Origin: Celeribacter baekdonensis
GTDB taxonomy: Bacteria; Pseudomonadota; Alphaproteobacteria; Rhodobacterales; Rhodobacteraceae
Direction of reading: 5' to 3'
Assembly: GCF_003047105.1 (NCBI RefSeq)
Contig: NZ_CP028475.1
Coordinates: forward strand, 682,001 to 746,000
DNA length: 64,000 nt
Shown: in pieces, positions 11,030 to 20,368 of the stretch
Position numbering within the stretch: position 1 is the stretch's first letter
Layout of the letters: every line of letters begins with the position of its first letter
Notes under the pieces: model-generated
The model's database searches: none
What the model was told of the DNA's origin: nothing
The model's input: only the letters and a program-made list of their open reading frames with translations
Position numbers and translations under genes: made by a program

Positions 11030-11044
11030 GAACAAGAGGCGAAC
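11030..11044. promoter_or_regulatory. LexA (SOS) box upstream of recA
   Basis: GAAC, seven bases (AAGAGGC), then GAAC: a perfect match to the inverse form of the GTTC-N7-GTTC LexA operator known from Rhodobacter and other alphaproteobacteria. It lies about 85 bp before the recA start, a normal distance for LexA repression. The rest of the 297-bp gap between cckA and recA (10833-11129) is fairly AT-rich and shows no gene. Confidence 0.85.
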
Positions 11045-11129
11045 AAGAACAGTCCCCAGACCGCCGCATGAGGTGACAGATTTGCACCCGTTGCCGCGCG
11101 AGATCAGGTGTGAAATAAGGAAGTGAACA

Positions 11130-12209
11130 ATGGCTACGGCGGCGAACATGACCAAAAAAGATGGCGAAAAGCAAAAGGCACTCGACAGTGCGCTGGCGCA
11201 AATTGAGCGGCAATTTGGCAAGGGCTCGATCATGCGTCTCGGCGCGGACAACCCGGTGCAAGAGATTGAATCCACCTCGACGGGGTCGCTTGGTCTGGAC
11301 ATCGCGCTTGGCATTGGTGGCATTCCGAAAGGCCGGATCGTTGAGATTTACGGCCCGGAAAGCTCGGGTAAAACCACTCTGACGCTGCATTGTGTCGCTG
11401 AAGAGCAAAAGAAAAACGGCGTCTGCGCTTTTGTTGATGCCGAACACGCGCTTGACCCGATCTATGCCCGCAAGCTGGGTGTGAATCTGGACGAGCTGCT
11501 GATTTCTCAGCCAGATACAGGCGAGCAAGCGCTTGAAATCGTGGACACTTTGGTGCGTTCTGGCGCGGTGAGCCTTGTGGTGGTCGACTCGGTTGCGGCC
11601 TTGACGCCGAAATCTGAACTTGAAGGTGACATGGGCGACAGCTCGGTTGGCGTACACGCGCGTTTGATGTCTCAGGCGATGCGCAAACTCACCGGCTCAA
11701 TCTCGCGCTCCAAATGCACCGTGATTTTCATCAACCAAATCCGTATGAAAATCGGTGTGATGTTCGGATCGCCCGAAACCACAACCGGCGGCAACGCGTT
11801 GAAATTCTACTCTTCCGTGCGTCTGGACATTCGCCGCATTGGCGCGATCAAGGACCGTGACGAGGTGGTCGGCTCTGAAACCCGTGTCAAAGTCGTCAAA
11901 AACAAAGTCGCTCCGCCGTTCAAACAGGTGGAATTCGACATCATGTATGGCGAAGGCATTTCCAAAACCGGCGAACTTTTGGACCTGGGCGTGAAAGCGG
12001 GCGTGGTCGATAAATCCGGCGCGTGGTTCTCCTACGGCGATGAGCGCGTGGGGCAGGGCCGTGAAAACGCCAAACGCTTCCTGAAGGAAAATCCCCACAT
12101 CGCTCTTGAGATCGAAGATAAAATCCGTGCGGCGCATGGGTTGGATTTTGATCTGGGCGCGGAGTTTTCCCATGACGACATCGTCGATGACGAGGGCGAC
12201 GACGCATAA
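11130..12209 (+). CDS. recA: recombinase A
   Basis: The 359-residue RecA polymerises on single-stranded DNA, promotes strand exchange, and triggers LexA self-cleavage in the SOS response. Visible motifs are the Walker [10 protein letters not shown], Walker B ([10 protein letters not shown]), and the L2 DNA-binding loop around [16 protein letters not shown]. The C-terminal tail is acidic ([11 protein letters not shown]). Length and sequence are typical of alphaproteobacteria. AAGGAAGTG upstream is the ribosome binding site. Regulation by LexA is supported by the operator at 11030-11044. A terminator follows at 12254-12285. Confidence 0.98.
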   Translation: MATAANMTKKDGEKQKALDSALAQIERQFGKGSIMRLGADNPVQEIESTSTGSLGLDIALGIGGIPKGRIVEIYGPESSGKTTLTLHCVAEEQKKNGVCAFVDAEHALDPIYARKLGVNLDELLISQPDTGEQALEIVDTLVRSGAVSLVVVDSVAALTPKSELEGDMGDSSVGVHARLMSQAMRKLTGSISRSKCTVIFINQIRMKIGVMFGSPETTTGGNALKFYSSVRLDIRRIGAIKDRDEVVGSETRVKVVKNKVAPPFKQVEFDIMYGEGISKTGELLDLGVKAGVVDKSGAWFSYGDERVGQGRENAKRFLKENPHIALEIEDKIRAAHGLDFDLGAEFSHDDIVDDEGDDA

Positions 12210-12253
12210 GAGCGCATTCGGGCCGTCACCGCCCACATAAGTTTCAAGTCAAT

Positions 12254-12285
12254 AAGGGCCGGAACCATCGCGTTTCGGCCCTTTT
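12254..12285 (+). terminator. Rho-independent terminator of recA
   Basis: AAGGGCCGGAA pairs with TTTCGGCCCTT around an 8-base loop (one G-U pair), ending in a T run, 45 bases after recA. Confidence 0.75.
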
Positions 12286-12381
12286 CCTCTGCGCGGTTAT
12301 GGACAGGATCGCACAGGGGCGGTAAACCGTCCAGAACGCCACATTTGGCGACCCAAAAACGCCTGTAAGGATGAGCCCAAC

Positions 12382-15033
12382 ATGCCCAGCGTGAACGATA
12401 TCCGCTCCACCTTTCTCAACTATTTCGAACGCAACGGCCATAAGGTTGTGGACAGTTCGCCGCTTGTGCCGCGCAACGATCCGACGTTGATGTTCACCAA
12501 CTCCGGCATGGTGCAGTTTAAGAACTGTTTCACCGGGGTGGAGAAACGGGATTACACCCGCGCAACCACGGCGCAAAAATGCGTGCGCGCTGGCGGCAAA
12601 CACAACGATCTCGACAATGTCGGCTACACTGCGCGCCACCACACGTTCTTTGAGATGCTGGGCAATTTTTCCTTTGGCGATTACTTTAAAAACGAGGCAA
12701 TCCCCTTTGCTTGGGAGCTGATCACCAAGGATTTCGACATCCCGAAGGACAAACTCTACACCACCGTTTATCACACCGATGACGAGGCGTTTGAGATCTG
12801 GAAAAAGGTTGGCGTGCCGGAAGAGCGGATCATCCGCATCGCCACCTCCGACAACTTTTGGCAGATGGGGGACACGGGGCCGTGCGGGCCGTGTACAGAG
12901 ATTTTCTATGATCATGGCGATCATATTTGGGGTGGCCCTCCGGGCAGCCCAGAGGAAGATGGCGACCGGTTTATTGAGATCTGGAACGTCGTGTTCATGC
13001 AAAACGAGAAGTTTGCAGACGGCACGATGACCGAGCTCGACATGCAGTCGATTGACACCGGCATGGGGCTTGAGCGCATTGCGGCGTTGTTGCAGGGCAG
13101 CCACGACAACTACGATACCGATCTGATGAAGGCGCTGATCGAGGCTTCAGCGCATGCCACGTCCATTGACCCTTATGGCGACAAAAACATCCATCACCGG
13201 GTGATTGCCGACCATTTGCGGTCGACCTCTTTCCTGATCGCCGATGGTGTGATGCCGTCCAATGAGGGCCGTGGGTATGTGCTGCGCCGGATCATGCGCC
13301 GCGCTATGCGCCATGCGCATTTGTTGGGCGCGAAAGATCCGATCATGTACAAGCTGGTGCCAGAATTGGTGCGTCAGATGGGCGAGGCCTACCCGGAATT
13401 GCGTCAAGGTCAGTCGATGATCGAAGAGACGCTAAAACTGGAAGAAGCACGCTTTATCAATACGTTGGATCGCGGTCTGAAGCTCCTGGATGAGGAGGTG
13501 TCGGGTCTTGCAGAGGGCGTGAACCTGCCGGGCGAAGCGGCGTTCAAACTTTATGACACCTATGGTTTCCCGCTTGATTTGACCCAAGACGCCCTGCGCG
13601 AACAAGGCCGCGCGGTGGATACCGCTGGCTTTGACGCCGCCATGGCCGAGCAAAAAGCCAAGGCCCGCGCAGCCTGGTCCGGGTCGGGTGAAACGGCCGA
13701 TGCGACCGTCTGGTACGACATTGCCGAAGAGCATGGCGTCACCGAATTTTTGGGTTACGACACCGAGACCGCCGAAGGTCAGGTGCTGGCGCTGGTCAAA
13801 GGCGGCGCTGGGGTCTCCTCAGCGACGGCGGGCGACGAGGTTATGGTCGTGGTCAACCAAACGCCGTTTTACGGTGAAAGCGGTGGCCAAGTCGGCGACA
13901 TGGGGTTGATCCGCGTTGATCGCGGATCGGTCGATGTGACCGACACGAAAAAAGTGGCTGGCGTGTTCATTCACATCGGCAAAGTCACCACGGGTGAGAT
14001 CAAAACCGGGCAGGCGGCAGAGCTGATCGTTGATCATGCCCGCCGCACCGCGATCCGCGCCAACCACTCCGCCACGCACCTGTTGCACGAAGCGCTGCGC
14101 GAAACGCTGGGCACACATGTGGCACAGCGCGGGTCATTGAATGCGCCGGATCGGCTGCGGTTTGACTTTAGCCACACCAAGGGCCTGAGCGCCGAAGAGC
14201 TGCGCAAGGTTGAGGAGGATGTGAACGGCTACATCCGTCAAAACACCCCGGTTGAAACCCGGATCATGACGCCAGATGACGCCCGAGCACTTGGCGCACA
14301 GGCGCTCTTTGGCGAGAAATACGGCGACGAAGTGCGCGTGGTCTCCATGGGCCGCGCCGATACGGGCAAAGGCGCGGATGGCATGACCTATTCGCTCGAA
14401 CTGTGTGGCGGCACTCATGTGAAACGCACCGGTGACATCGGCCTGTGCGTGATCTTGGGCGACAGCGCCTCAAGTGCGGGCGTGCGCCGGATCGAGGCGC
14501 TCACGGGCCAAGCGGCATTGGATCATCTGGCCGAGGCTGCGAACCGGGCTGAAGTGATCGCAGCCGCGCTCAAAACGCCGGTGAGCGAAGTCGTTGAGCG
14601 GGTCAAAACGCTGGCCGAGGAACGCAAGAGATTGGAACAAGAGGTGGCCAATCTCAAACGCGAATTGGCCATGGGCGGCGGGGCCAAAGGCGCGGTCGAG
14701 GCCAAAATGATCAATGGCATCCCCTTCCTCGCGCAAGCGCTGCAAGGCGTCTCCGGCAAAGACCTGCGAGCCTTGATTGATGCCCACAAAACCAACCTCG
14801 GTTCTGGCGTGATCTTGTTGATCACCGACGAGGACGGCAAGGTCGCCGTGGCCTGTGGCGTCACCGATGATCTGACCGCAAAAGTCTCTGCGGTCGACGT
14901 GCTTAAGGCGGCTGTGCCTGCCGTTGGCGGCAAAGGTGGCGGTGGCCGGGCGGATATGGCGCAGGGCGGGGGCAAGGATTTCTCCGGTGCCGAGGCTGCC
15001 ATTGCCGCCGCTGAAACTCTGTTGAAAGGATAA
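12382..15033 (+). CDS. alaS: alanyl-tRNA synthetase
   Basis: The 883-residue enzyme charges tRNA-Ala. It contains the class II catalytic domain at the N-terminus ([20 protein letters not shown], and the [20 protein letters not shown] region). A tRNA-recognition region follows, then the editing domain with zinc-binding [11 protein letters not shown] and CGGTH motifs. The C-Ala domain has a glycine-rich linker ([16 protein letters not shown]). The length is usual for bacterial AlaRS. The small DUF1330 gene follows 3 bases later and is probably co-transcribed; both end at the terminator at 15345-15371. Confidence 0.98.
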   Translation: MPSVNDIRSTFLNYFERNGHKVVDSSPLVPRNDPTLMFTNSGMVQFKNCFTGVEKRDYTRATTAQKCVRAGGKHNDLDNVGYTARHHTFFEMLGNFSFGDYFKNEAIPFAWELITKDFDIPKDKLYTTVYHTDDEAFEIWKKVGVPEERIIRIATSDNFWQMGDTGPCGPCTEIFYDHGDHIWGGPPGSPEEDGDRFIEIWNVVFMQNEKFADGTMTELDMQSIDTGMGLERIAALLQGSHDNYDTDLMKALIEASAHATSIDPYGDKNIHHRVIADHLRSTSFLIADGVMPSNEGRGYVLRRIMRRAMRHAHLLGAKDPIMYKLVPELVRQMGEAYPELRQGQSMIEETLKLEEARFINTLDRGLKLLDEEVSGLAEGVNLPGEAAFKLYDTYGFPLDLTQDALREQGRAVDTAGFDAAMAEQKAKARAAWSGSGETADATVWYDIAEEHGVTEFLGYDTETAEGQVLALVKGGAGVSSATAGDEVMVVVNQTPFYGESGGQVGDMGLIRVDRGSVDVTDTKKVAGVFIHIGKVTTGEIKTGQAAELIVDHARRTAIRANHSATHLLHEALRETLGTHVAQRGSLNAPDRLRFDFSHTKGLSAEELRKVEEDVNGYIRQNTPVETRIMTPDDARALGAQALFGEKYGDEVRVVSMGRADTGKGADGMTYSLELCGGTHVKRTGDIGLCVILGDSASSAGVRRIEALTGQAALDHLAEAANRAEVIAAALKTPVSEVVERVKTLAEERKRLEQEVANLKRELAMGGGAKGAVEAKMINGIPFLAQALQGVSGKDLRALIDAHKTNLGSGVILLITDEDGKVAVACGVTDDLTAKVSAVDVLKAAVPAVGGKGGGGRADMAQGGGKDFSGAEAAIAAAETLLKG

Positions 15034-15036
15034 GAT

Positions 15037-15324
15037 ATGCCAGCCCTTTGGATCGCCCATGTGACCGTCACGGATGAAGAGGCTTATGGCAAATATGCCA
15101 AGCTTGCCGGCCCTGCCATTGCCAAACATGGCGGCAAATTCATCGCCCGCGCTGCACGCTATGTTCAGCTTGAAGGCAAAGATCGCCCTCGCAATGTTGT
15201 GGCGAAATTTGACACGGTGGAAGCGGCGGTCGCTTGTTACCATTCGCCCGAATACCAAGAGGCGTTGAGCCATGCCAAAGGCGCGTCTGAGCGCGAGCTT
15301 TTGGTGGTTGAGACCGAAGAGTAA
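15037..15324 (+). CDS. DUF1330 family protein
   Basis: A 95-residue protein of the DUF1330 family, a small ferredoxin-like (dimeric alpha/beta barrel) fold. It shows the typical WIAHVTVTDEEAYGKYAKLA opening, the GGKFIARA middle and the SPEYQEALSHAKGASERELL C-terminal half. No catalytic function is established for the family. It starts 3 bases after the alaS stop and is probably translationally coupled to it. A very strong terminator follows. Confidence 0.88.
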   Translation: MPALWIAHVTVTDEEAYGKYAKLAGPAIAKHGGKFIARAARYVQLEGKDRPRNVVAKFDTVEAAVACYHSPEYQEALSHAKGASERELLVVETEE

Positions 15325-15344
15325 TCGGAACACAGTTGATGACG

Positions 15345-15371
15345 CGGCGCGGGGAGGCCCCGCGCCGTTTT
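15345..15371 (+). terminator. strong Rho-independent terminator after alaS-DUF1330
   Basis: A perfect 10-bp GC stem (CGGCGCGGGG with CCCCGCGCCG) and a 3-base loop are followed by TTTTA. It touches the stop codon of the convergent VOC gene. Confidence 0.85.
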
Positions 15372-15957
15372 ATTTGGAATACGGGTTTTTCGGCCCGCGA
15401 TCCTCAGACAGAGTCTGTGTGCGCTCACGCACCAGAGCCTCAATCGCATCGGTCAGATGTTCGGTGTCGATGTGATCATCGCCCGCCGCCACGCGGATCA
15501 CATGAGCGCGGTGCAACACGTCGGTGTGGGTAAACCCCAAAGGCGGCTCAAAGCGGTAGCTGGCCAGTTCCACCAACATCCCATTCGGTTCGCGGAAATA
15601 GATGCTGTCCATAAAGCCGCGATCTTTCGGGCCAGAATGGGTGATCCCGCGCGCATCCAGTCGCGCAACGATGTGATCGAAACTGACTTTCGAAACATTG
15701 AAGGCCAAGTGATGCAAAGAGCCGGGGCCTTGGTCAATCCGGTGGCGGCCAGGTGTGCGATCCTCTGAGGTGAAGACGGTGATCAACCGGCCATCACCGG
15801 GATCAAAATACAGATGGCCTTGTTTCGCATCATCGAGATTGGGTTGTTCAAAGACAAAGGGCATGCCCAACACGCCCTCCCAGAAATCAATCGAGCTTTG
15901 CCGGTCCGCGCCGGTGATGGTGATGTGGTGCACACCTTGGGTTTGGATTTTTTTCAT
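15370..15957 (-). CDS. VOC family protein (glyoxalase/extradiol dioxygenase-like)
   Basis: A 195-residue protein with two vicinal-oxygen-chelate repeats. The first begins GVHHITITGADRQSSIDFWE and the second has GSLHHLAFNV; DSIYFREPNGMLVELASY is the usual C-terminal metal-ligand strand. Likely metal ligands are the His of HHIT, the His of HHLAF and the Glu of VELA. The fold is shared by ring-cleaving dioxygenases, glyoxalases and fosfomycin-resistance proteins, so the substrate is unknown. The start at 15957 is supported by GGAGG 8 bases upstream; the longer open frame runs into the typA terminator. It lies downstream of typA but beyond a terminator, so it probably has its own promoter. Confidence 0.82.
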   Translation of the reverse strand: MKKIQTQGVHHITITGADRQSSIDFWEGVLGMPFVFEQPNLDDAKQGHLYFDPGDGRLITVFTSEDRTPGRHRIDQGPGSLHHLAFNVSKVSFDHIVARLDARGITHSGPKDRGFMDSIYFREPNGMLVELASYRFEPPLGFTHTDVLHRAHVIRVAAGDDHIDTEHLTDAIEALVRERTQTLSEDRGPKNPYSK

Positions 15958-16044
15958 ACGATGATCCTCCGTTTGACCACCATATAGGAAATTCCTCCCT
16001 TTGGCGCAGTCCCCGTGGCCGCACAGAGACTGCGCGCCAAAGCA

Positions 16045-16072
16045 AAAGGCCCGCGTTTTCACACGGGCCTTT
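16045..16072 (-). terminator. Rho-independent terminator of typA
   Basis: AAAGGCCCG and CGGGCCTTT form a perfect 9-bp stem with a 10-base loop. Read on the minus strand it ends in TTTT, 28 bases after the typA stop. Confidence 0.75.
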
Positions 16073-16099
16073 GTCATCAGTATGAAACGTCTAAGCTGG

Positions 16100-17920
16100 T
16101 TAGGCTTTGGACGATTTCGCGTGGCGCTTGCGCTCGTTCGGATCGAGGTAACGCTTGCGCAAACGGATCGCTTTCGGCGTCACTTCGACCAGCTCGTCAT
16201 CGTCGATATAGGCAATCGCCTGTTCCAAGGACAGCGTCACCGGGGTGGTGAGGCGCACGGCCTCATCGGTGCCCGACGCACGGACGTTGGTCAACTGTTT
16301 GCCCTTGAGCGGGTTCACTTCGAGGTCATTGTCACGGCTGTGCTCGCCAATGATCATGCCCTGATAGACATCGGCCTGAGCGCCGATAAAGAAGTGACCG
16401 CGATCTTCGAGTTTCCACAAAGCGTAGGACACGGCCTGACCGCTGTCCATGGAGATCAAAACGCCCTGACGACGACCCGGGATGTGGCCTTTATAAGGGG
16501 CCCAATCGTGGAACACGCGGTTCAAAACGCCGGTGCCGCGGGTGTCGGTGAGGAATTCGCCGTGATACCCGATCAAACCGCGCGACGGCACATGCGCGAT
16601 GATGCGCGTTTTGCCGTTTTGCTGTTTCATCTCGGTCAGCTCGCCTTTGCGCACGCCGGTCAGTTTTTCGATCACTGCGCCGGAGTATTCGTCATCCACG
16701 TCAATGGTGACTTCTTCGATCGGCTCAACTTTGACACCGTCGAGTTCGCGCATCAAAACCTGCGGGCGGGAGATCGACAGTTCGAACCCTTCACGGCGCA
16801 TGTTCTCAATGAGAACGCCCATCTGAAGCTCGCCACGACCGGCAACCTCAAAGGCTTCGCCGCCGGGGGTGTCGGTGACTTTGATAGCCACGTTGACTTC
16901 GGCTTCTTTCATCAAACGGTCACGGATGACGCGCGATTGCACCTTTTTGCCATCGCGGCCCGCCAGCGGGCTGTCGTTGATGCCAAAGGTGACGGTGATG
17001 GTGGGCGGGTCAATCGGCTGTGCTTCGAGTGGCGCGTCTACTTCGAGGGCACAGAGCGTATCCGACACGGTGGCTTTCGACATGCCCGCGATGGAGACGA
17101 TGTCGCCTGCGATGGCTTCAGGAATTTCCTGCATGCCAAGGCCACGAAACGCCTGAATTTTCTTGACCTGGAATTGTTCGATCTTTTGACCGTTGCGGGT
17201 CAGCGCCTGAATGGTCGCGCCGGTTTTGAGCGTGCCGGTTTCAACCCGGCCAGTCAGAATGCGGCCCAAGAACGGGTCAGCGCCCAAAGTGGTGGCGAGC
17301 ATTTTGAAGGGCTCGTGCTGATGCTTGAGCTGACGCGGGGCAGGGACGTGGTTGAGCACGAGGTTGAACAGCGCGTCCAAATTTTTGCGCGGCCCGTCGA
17401 GTTCCGTGTCACACCAGCCAGAGCGGCCAGAGGCATACAGATGCGGGAAGTCGAGCTGATCGTCATCGGCATCAAGCGAGGCGAAAAGATCGAAACACTC
17501 ATCGAGTGCGCGATCCGGCTCGGCGTCCGGTTTGTCGACTTTGTTGAGAACCACGATCGGACGCAGGCCAAGAGCCAGCGCTTTCGAGGTCACGAATTTG
17601 GTTTGCGGCATCGGGCCTTCGGCGGCATCGACCAGCAACACAACCCCGTCCACCATGGACAGGATGCGTTCGACTTCGCCGCCAAAGTCGGCGTGGCCGG
17701 GCGTGTCGACGATGTTGATGCGGTGGCCTTTCCACTCGACCGAGGTGGCTTTGGCGAGAATGGTGATCCCGCGCTCGCGCTCCAGGTCGTTGCTGTCCAT
17801 AGCGCGTTCAGTGGTGGACTGATTTTCGCGGTAGGTGCCCGACTGTTTCAGAAGCTCATCGACGAGCGTCGTTTTGCCGTGGTCAACGTGGGCGATGATG
17901 GCGATATTGCGAAGATCCAT
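16100..17920 (-). CDS. typA: ribosome-associated GTPase TypA/BipA
   Basis: The 606-residue translational GTPase has the G1 motif [11 protein letters not shown], the switch region [11 protein letters not shown]3 [12 protein letters not shown] and G4 [13 protein letters not shown]-like domains and the BipA-specific C-terminal domain (around [17 protein letters not shown]) follow. BipA helps 50S subunit assembly and stress or cold adaptation. Length matches the family. It is transcribed alone, with its terminator at 16045-16072. A 694-codon open frame on the opposite strand is only a coding shadow. Confidence 0.97.
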   Translation of the reverse strand: MDLRNIAIIAHVDHGKTTLVDELLKQSGTYRENQSTTERAMDSNDLERERGITILAKATSVEWKGHRINIVDTPGHADFGGEVERILSMVDGVVLLVDAAEGPMPQTKFVTSKALALGLRPIVVLNKVDKPDAEPDRALDECFDLFASLDADDDQLDFPHLYASGRSGWCDTELDGPRKNLDALFNLVLNHVPAPRQLKHQHEPFKMLATTLGADPFLGRILTGRVETGTLKTGATIQALTRNGQKIEQFQVKKIQAFRGLGMQEIPEAIAGDIVSIAGMSKATVSDTLCALEVDAPLEAQPIDPPTITVTFGINDSPLAGRDGKKVQSRVIRDRLMKEAEVNVAIKVTDTPGGEAFEVAGRGELQMGVLIENMRREGFELSISRPQVLMRELDGVKVEPIEEVTIDVDDEYSGAVIEKLTGVRKGELTEMKQQNGKTRIIAHVPSRGLIGYHGEFLTDTRGTGVLNRVFHDWAPYKGHIPGRRQGVLISMDSGQAVSYALWKLEDRGHFFIGAQADVYQGMIIGEHSRDNDLEVNPLKGKQLTNVRASGTDEAVRLTTPVTLSLEQAIAYIDDDELVEVTPKAIRLRKRYLDPNERKRHAKSSKA

Positions 17921-18053
17921 AGGGTGCGGTTTCCGTGTGAGGTATGTCTTGCGCGGGGGCCTACCCGGCCCGGCGACAAAACACCAGCTTTAAAGCACCA
18001 GAGCGGTGAAAAACCCGCATTTGGCGCTAAAAATGCTTATGAATTGGGAAGGG

Positions 18054-18389
18054 TCAATGGGTCACAGTTTTTGAGAACACATTGATCACGAGAACCCCGG
18101 CGAGGATAAGGGCCATGCCGAGGACGGCGGGGAGGTCGATTTTTTGACCAAAAGCGACAAGTCCGATGAGGGTGATCAGGACGATGCCCAGCCCGGACCA
18201 GATGGCGTACACGATACCGACGGGCATGACTTTGAGCGTGTGCGATAGAAAATAGAACGACAGGCCATAGCCGATGACCACGATGGCCGAAGGGATGAGT
18301 TTGGTAAACTGATGCGAGGCATTGAGCGCGGTTGTGCCGATGACCTCGGAGACGATGGCCGCCAAGAGGAAGAGATAATGTTTGGGCAT
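18054..18389 (-). CDS. small multidrug resistance (SMR/EmrE-type) efflux protein
   Basis: This 111-residue protein has four membrane helices. SMR hallmarks are visible: the membrane-embedded Glu in AAIVSEVIGTTAL that exchanges protons for drug, and the signature YAIWSGLGIVLITLIG. SMR proteins work as antiparallel dimers and export quaternary ammonium or guanidinium compounds. It is 12 bases downstream of a YitT gene and in the same direction, so the three genes 18054-19717 probably form one operon. The exact substrate (drug-type EmrE versus guanidinium exporter Gdx) cannot be decided. Confidence 0.9.
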   Translation of the reverse strand: MPKHYLFLLAAIVSEVIGTTALNASHQFTKLIPSAIVVIGYGLSFYFLSHTLKVMPVGIVYAIWSGLGIVLITLIGLVAFGQKIDLPAVLGMALILAGVLVINVFSKTVTH

Positions 18390-18401
18390 ATTGATCCCTC
18401 C

Positions 18402-19016
18402 TTACATTGCAATATAGCGGTCGCGGCGGTGGTTGATCGCGATCACAAGGTTGACGACGACTGCACCGAGCAAGGAATAGAGCACCTGTGGCAACGGCAA
18501 GATGAAGGCGGCGACGGCAAAGAGACAGGCGTCAAAGGCCAGTTGGACATAGCCCGCTTTGAATTTGGTCGCGTCTTGCAGGTAGAGCGCCAAAATGCCG
18601 ATCCCGCCCAGCGAGCCGCCATGCCGGAAAATCGCCATCAACCCCGCGCCGGTCATAAAGCCCAGCATGATCGCCCCAAACACCGGGTTGAGCGTTTCAA
18701 AGGAGACGAAATGCGGGAAAATTTCAGAGAAGACCGAAATCAGCGCCACGCAGGCAAAGGTTTTCAGAACGAATTTGAGGCCCATGCGTTTGTAGCCAAA
18801 CCAATAGAACGGCAGGTTCACCGCAAAGAACACCCAGCCAAAAGGCAATTTGAACATATAGGAGATCAACAGCGCCAGACCGGCGGTTTGCCCGGTCACC
18901 AGCCCCAGATCGCGCAGCATCACAAGGGCAAAGGCGCACATGGCGGTGCCGAAAATAAACCCCTGCGCATCTTCGAGTAGGCTGTGTGTGTCGGCTTTTT
19001 GATCGGCGGTTTGCAT
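18402..19016 (-). CDS. YitT family membrane protein, copy 1
   Basis: A 204-residue protein with about five hydrophobic segments and the YitT-type pattern GLVTGQTAGLALLISY, ETLNPVFGAIMLGF and FRHGGSLGGIGILALYLQD. It is a paralogue of the neighbouring gene 19055-19717: both end in almost the same NHRRDRYIA tail. The frame is open 14 codons further, but the ATG at 19016 has GAGG upstream and gives an N-terminus like the paralogue's. YitT proteins have no settled function; membership of a larger membrane-transporter group has been suggested. It is followed closely by the SMR gene. Confidence 0.85.
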   Translation of the reverse strand: MQTADQKADTHSLLEDAQGFIFGTAMCAFALVMLRDLGLVTGQTAGLALLISYMFKLPFGWVFFAVNLPFYWFGYKRMGLKFVLKTFACVALISVFSEIFPHFVSFETLNPVFGAIMLGFMTGAGLMAIFRHGGSLGGIGILALYLQDATKFKAGYVQLAFDACLFAVAAFILPLPQVLYSLLGAVVVNLVIAINHRRDRYIAM

Positions 19017-19054
19017 GCGTGTCCTCGGGGCTTTTGACGGCCCTGATGCGGACC

Positions 19055-19717
19055 TCAACTGGCGATATATCTGTCGCGGCGGTGATTAAAGGCGATCACA
19101 CCATTGAGGATCACCGCGCCCAAGAGGGAATAGAGTACGCGAGACGGTTCGAAAAGGAAGAAAGCCACGGCAAACAGCACAGCATCAAAGCAAAGTTGCA
19201 CAATCCCGGCGCGGATGCCGTATTTATCCTGTGCATAGAGCGCAACCACGCCCAATCCGCCCAGCGACCCTTTGTGGCGAAACGTGCCCAAAAGCCCGTA
19301 TCCAGTAAGGATGCCAAAGGCGACGGTGCCAAACACCGGGTTGAGCGTGTCAAACGACATCCATTTGGGAATCACCGCGACAAGGATCGACAGTGCCGTG
19401 ACGCAAAGCGCCGATTTGATGGTGAATTCCTTGCCCATGCGAAACCAGGCGAGGGCGTAAAACGGGATGTTGATCAGCCAAAACACCCAAGAGAAGGAAT
19501 AGCCGGTGAGATATGAGATCACCAAAGCCAAGCCCGCCGTCTGGCCGGTGATGAACCCGAGCTGGGCGATGATGGTCAACCCTATGGCGGTGGTGATCAG
19601 CGCGATGGAGAACCCTTGGAGGTCCTCGAACAGCGTGTGTTTCGCCGGGTTTTGCGGAATGGGAAAGGGTGCGGGCATAGCTGACATGTAGGACAGGAAT
19701 GCTGACCTGTCTAGCAT
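19055..19717 (-). CDS. YitT family membrane protein, copy 2
   Basis: A roughly 220-residue paralogue of the next gene, with the same pattern (GFITGQTAGLALVISYL, DTLNPVFGTVAFGI, FRHKGSLGGLGVVALYAQD) and the same NHRRDRYIA C-terminus. The start is uncertain: the ATG at 19717 has AAGGCGAG 6 bases upstream, while ATGs at 19687 and 19678 would give N-termini nearer in length to copy 1. The pair lies in tandem with 38 bp between them, which points to a local duplication. Together with the SMR gene it may encode a small membrane-transport operon. Function unknown. Confidence 0.82.
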   Translation of the reverse strand: MLDRSAFLSYMSAMPAPFPIPQNPAKHTLFEDLQGFSIALITTAIGLTIIAQLGFITGQTAGLALVISYLTGYSFSWVFWLINIPFYALAWFRMGKEFTIKSALCVTALSILVAVIPKWMSFDTLNPVFGTVAFGILTGYGLLGTFRHKGSLGGLGVVALYAQDKYGIRAGIVQLCFDAVLFAVAFFLFEPSRVLYSLLGAVILNGVIAFNHRRDRYIAS

Positions 19718-19779
19718 AAAATGCTCGCCTTGGTGTCCCAAAGAAACGGGGCAGGGCGCCTGCCATAAAAAGCGGCAGA

Positions 19780-20334
19780 TCAGCCAGACTGCGCCATAAA
19801 CCCAAGCAGAGATTGCGCCAAAGCGGGCGGTGGCGTGGCGCGGGACGGCACAGCCTGTGCCTTGGCCCGATCCGCTTGGGCTTGCGCGTGGATCTCCTCA
19901 AGCCGGTCCAGACTCTTTTGGGCAACTTCGATCGGATCTCCGGCCCGCCGTGACATTTCGATCTGAAATTTGAATGAGGCGATGACATCGCTTTTCTGCG
20001 TGCCATCGAAAGAGGGGCTGTTGGTGATCCCGGCCTGATAGAGGCAATTGCACAGATGCTGTTGAAACCGCGTGCCACGGGTTTCGAGCATCATCATGTC
20101 GCCAAACTCATAGATCCCGGCCTCACGCAGCCGGTCTGTCATTTCGTCGATCTCATCGGGCGAGATATGGGTCAAATCATAGTCGGCATAGATCGCCTCT
20201 GCCGTGGGGGCAGACGGTTGATCGGTGAACCCGCTGCGCTCCGTTGTGTGCGTGACTGGGGCCTGCGGTCCTGACGTGGCGCTGGCTGTTTGGACGGAGA
20301 GGCTGGTTTGGGGGAAATTGGGGGCGATCAACAT
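19780..20334 (-). CDS. protein of unknown function, paralogue of the next gene (shared YDLTxIS...EIDxMT domain)
   Basis: A 184-residue protein that I do not recognise. It has no signal peptide or membrane helix. The N-terminal 45 residues are Ser/Thr/Pro/Gln-rich and probably disordered. A conserved core at about residues 51-87 follows (YDLTHISPDEIDEMT then LREAGIYEFGDMMMLETRG). A helical, charged region ends in a Pro/Ala-rich tail. The upstream gene 20369-21040 has the same architecture and a clearly related core, so the two are tandem paralogues separated by 34 bp. They lie between the YitT/SMR genes and a HupE-type gene, with no contact that suggests a role. Confidence 0.75.
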   Translation of the reverse strand: MLIAPNFPQTSLSVQTASATSGPQAPVTHTTERSGFTDQPSAPTAEAIYADYDLTHISPDEIDEMTDRLREAGIYEFGDMMMLETRGTRFQQHLCNCLYQAGITNSPSFDGTQKSDVIASFKFQIEMSRRAGDPIEVAQKSLDRLEEIHAQAQADRAKAQAVPSRATPPPALAQSLLGFMAQSG

Positions 20335-20368
20335 GGGCTGCCTTTCGTCAGAATTTCGTCAAGAGAGG

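Noticed and set aside
16001..18085. A 694-codon open frame on the plus strand
   Set aside because: It lies exactly antisense to typA, is full of His/Arg/Gly codons typical of a reverse shadow in GC-rich DNA, and has no recognisable domain.
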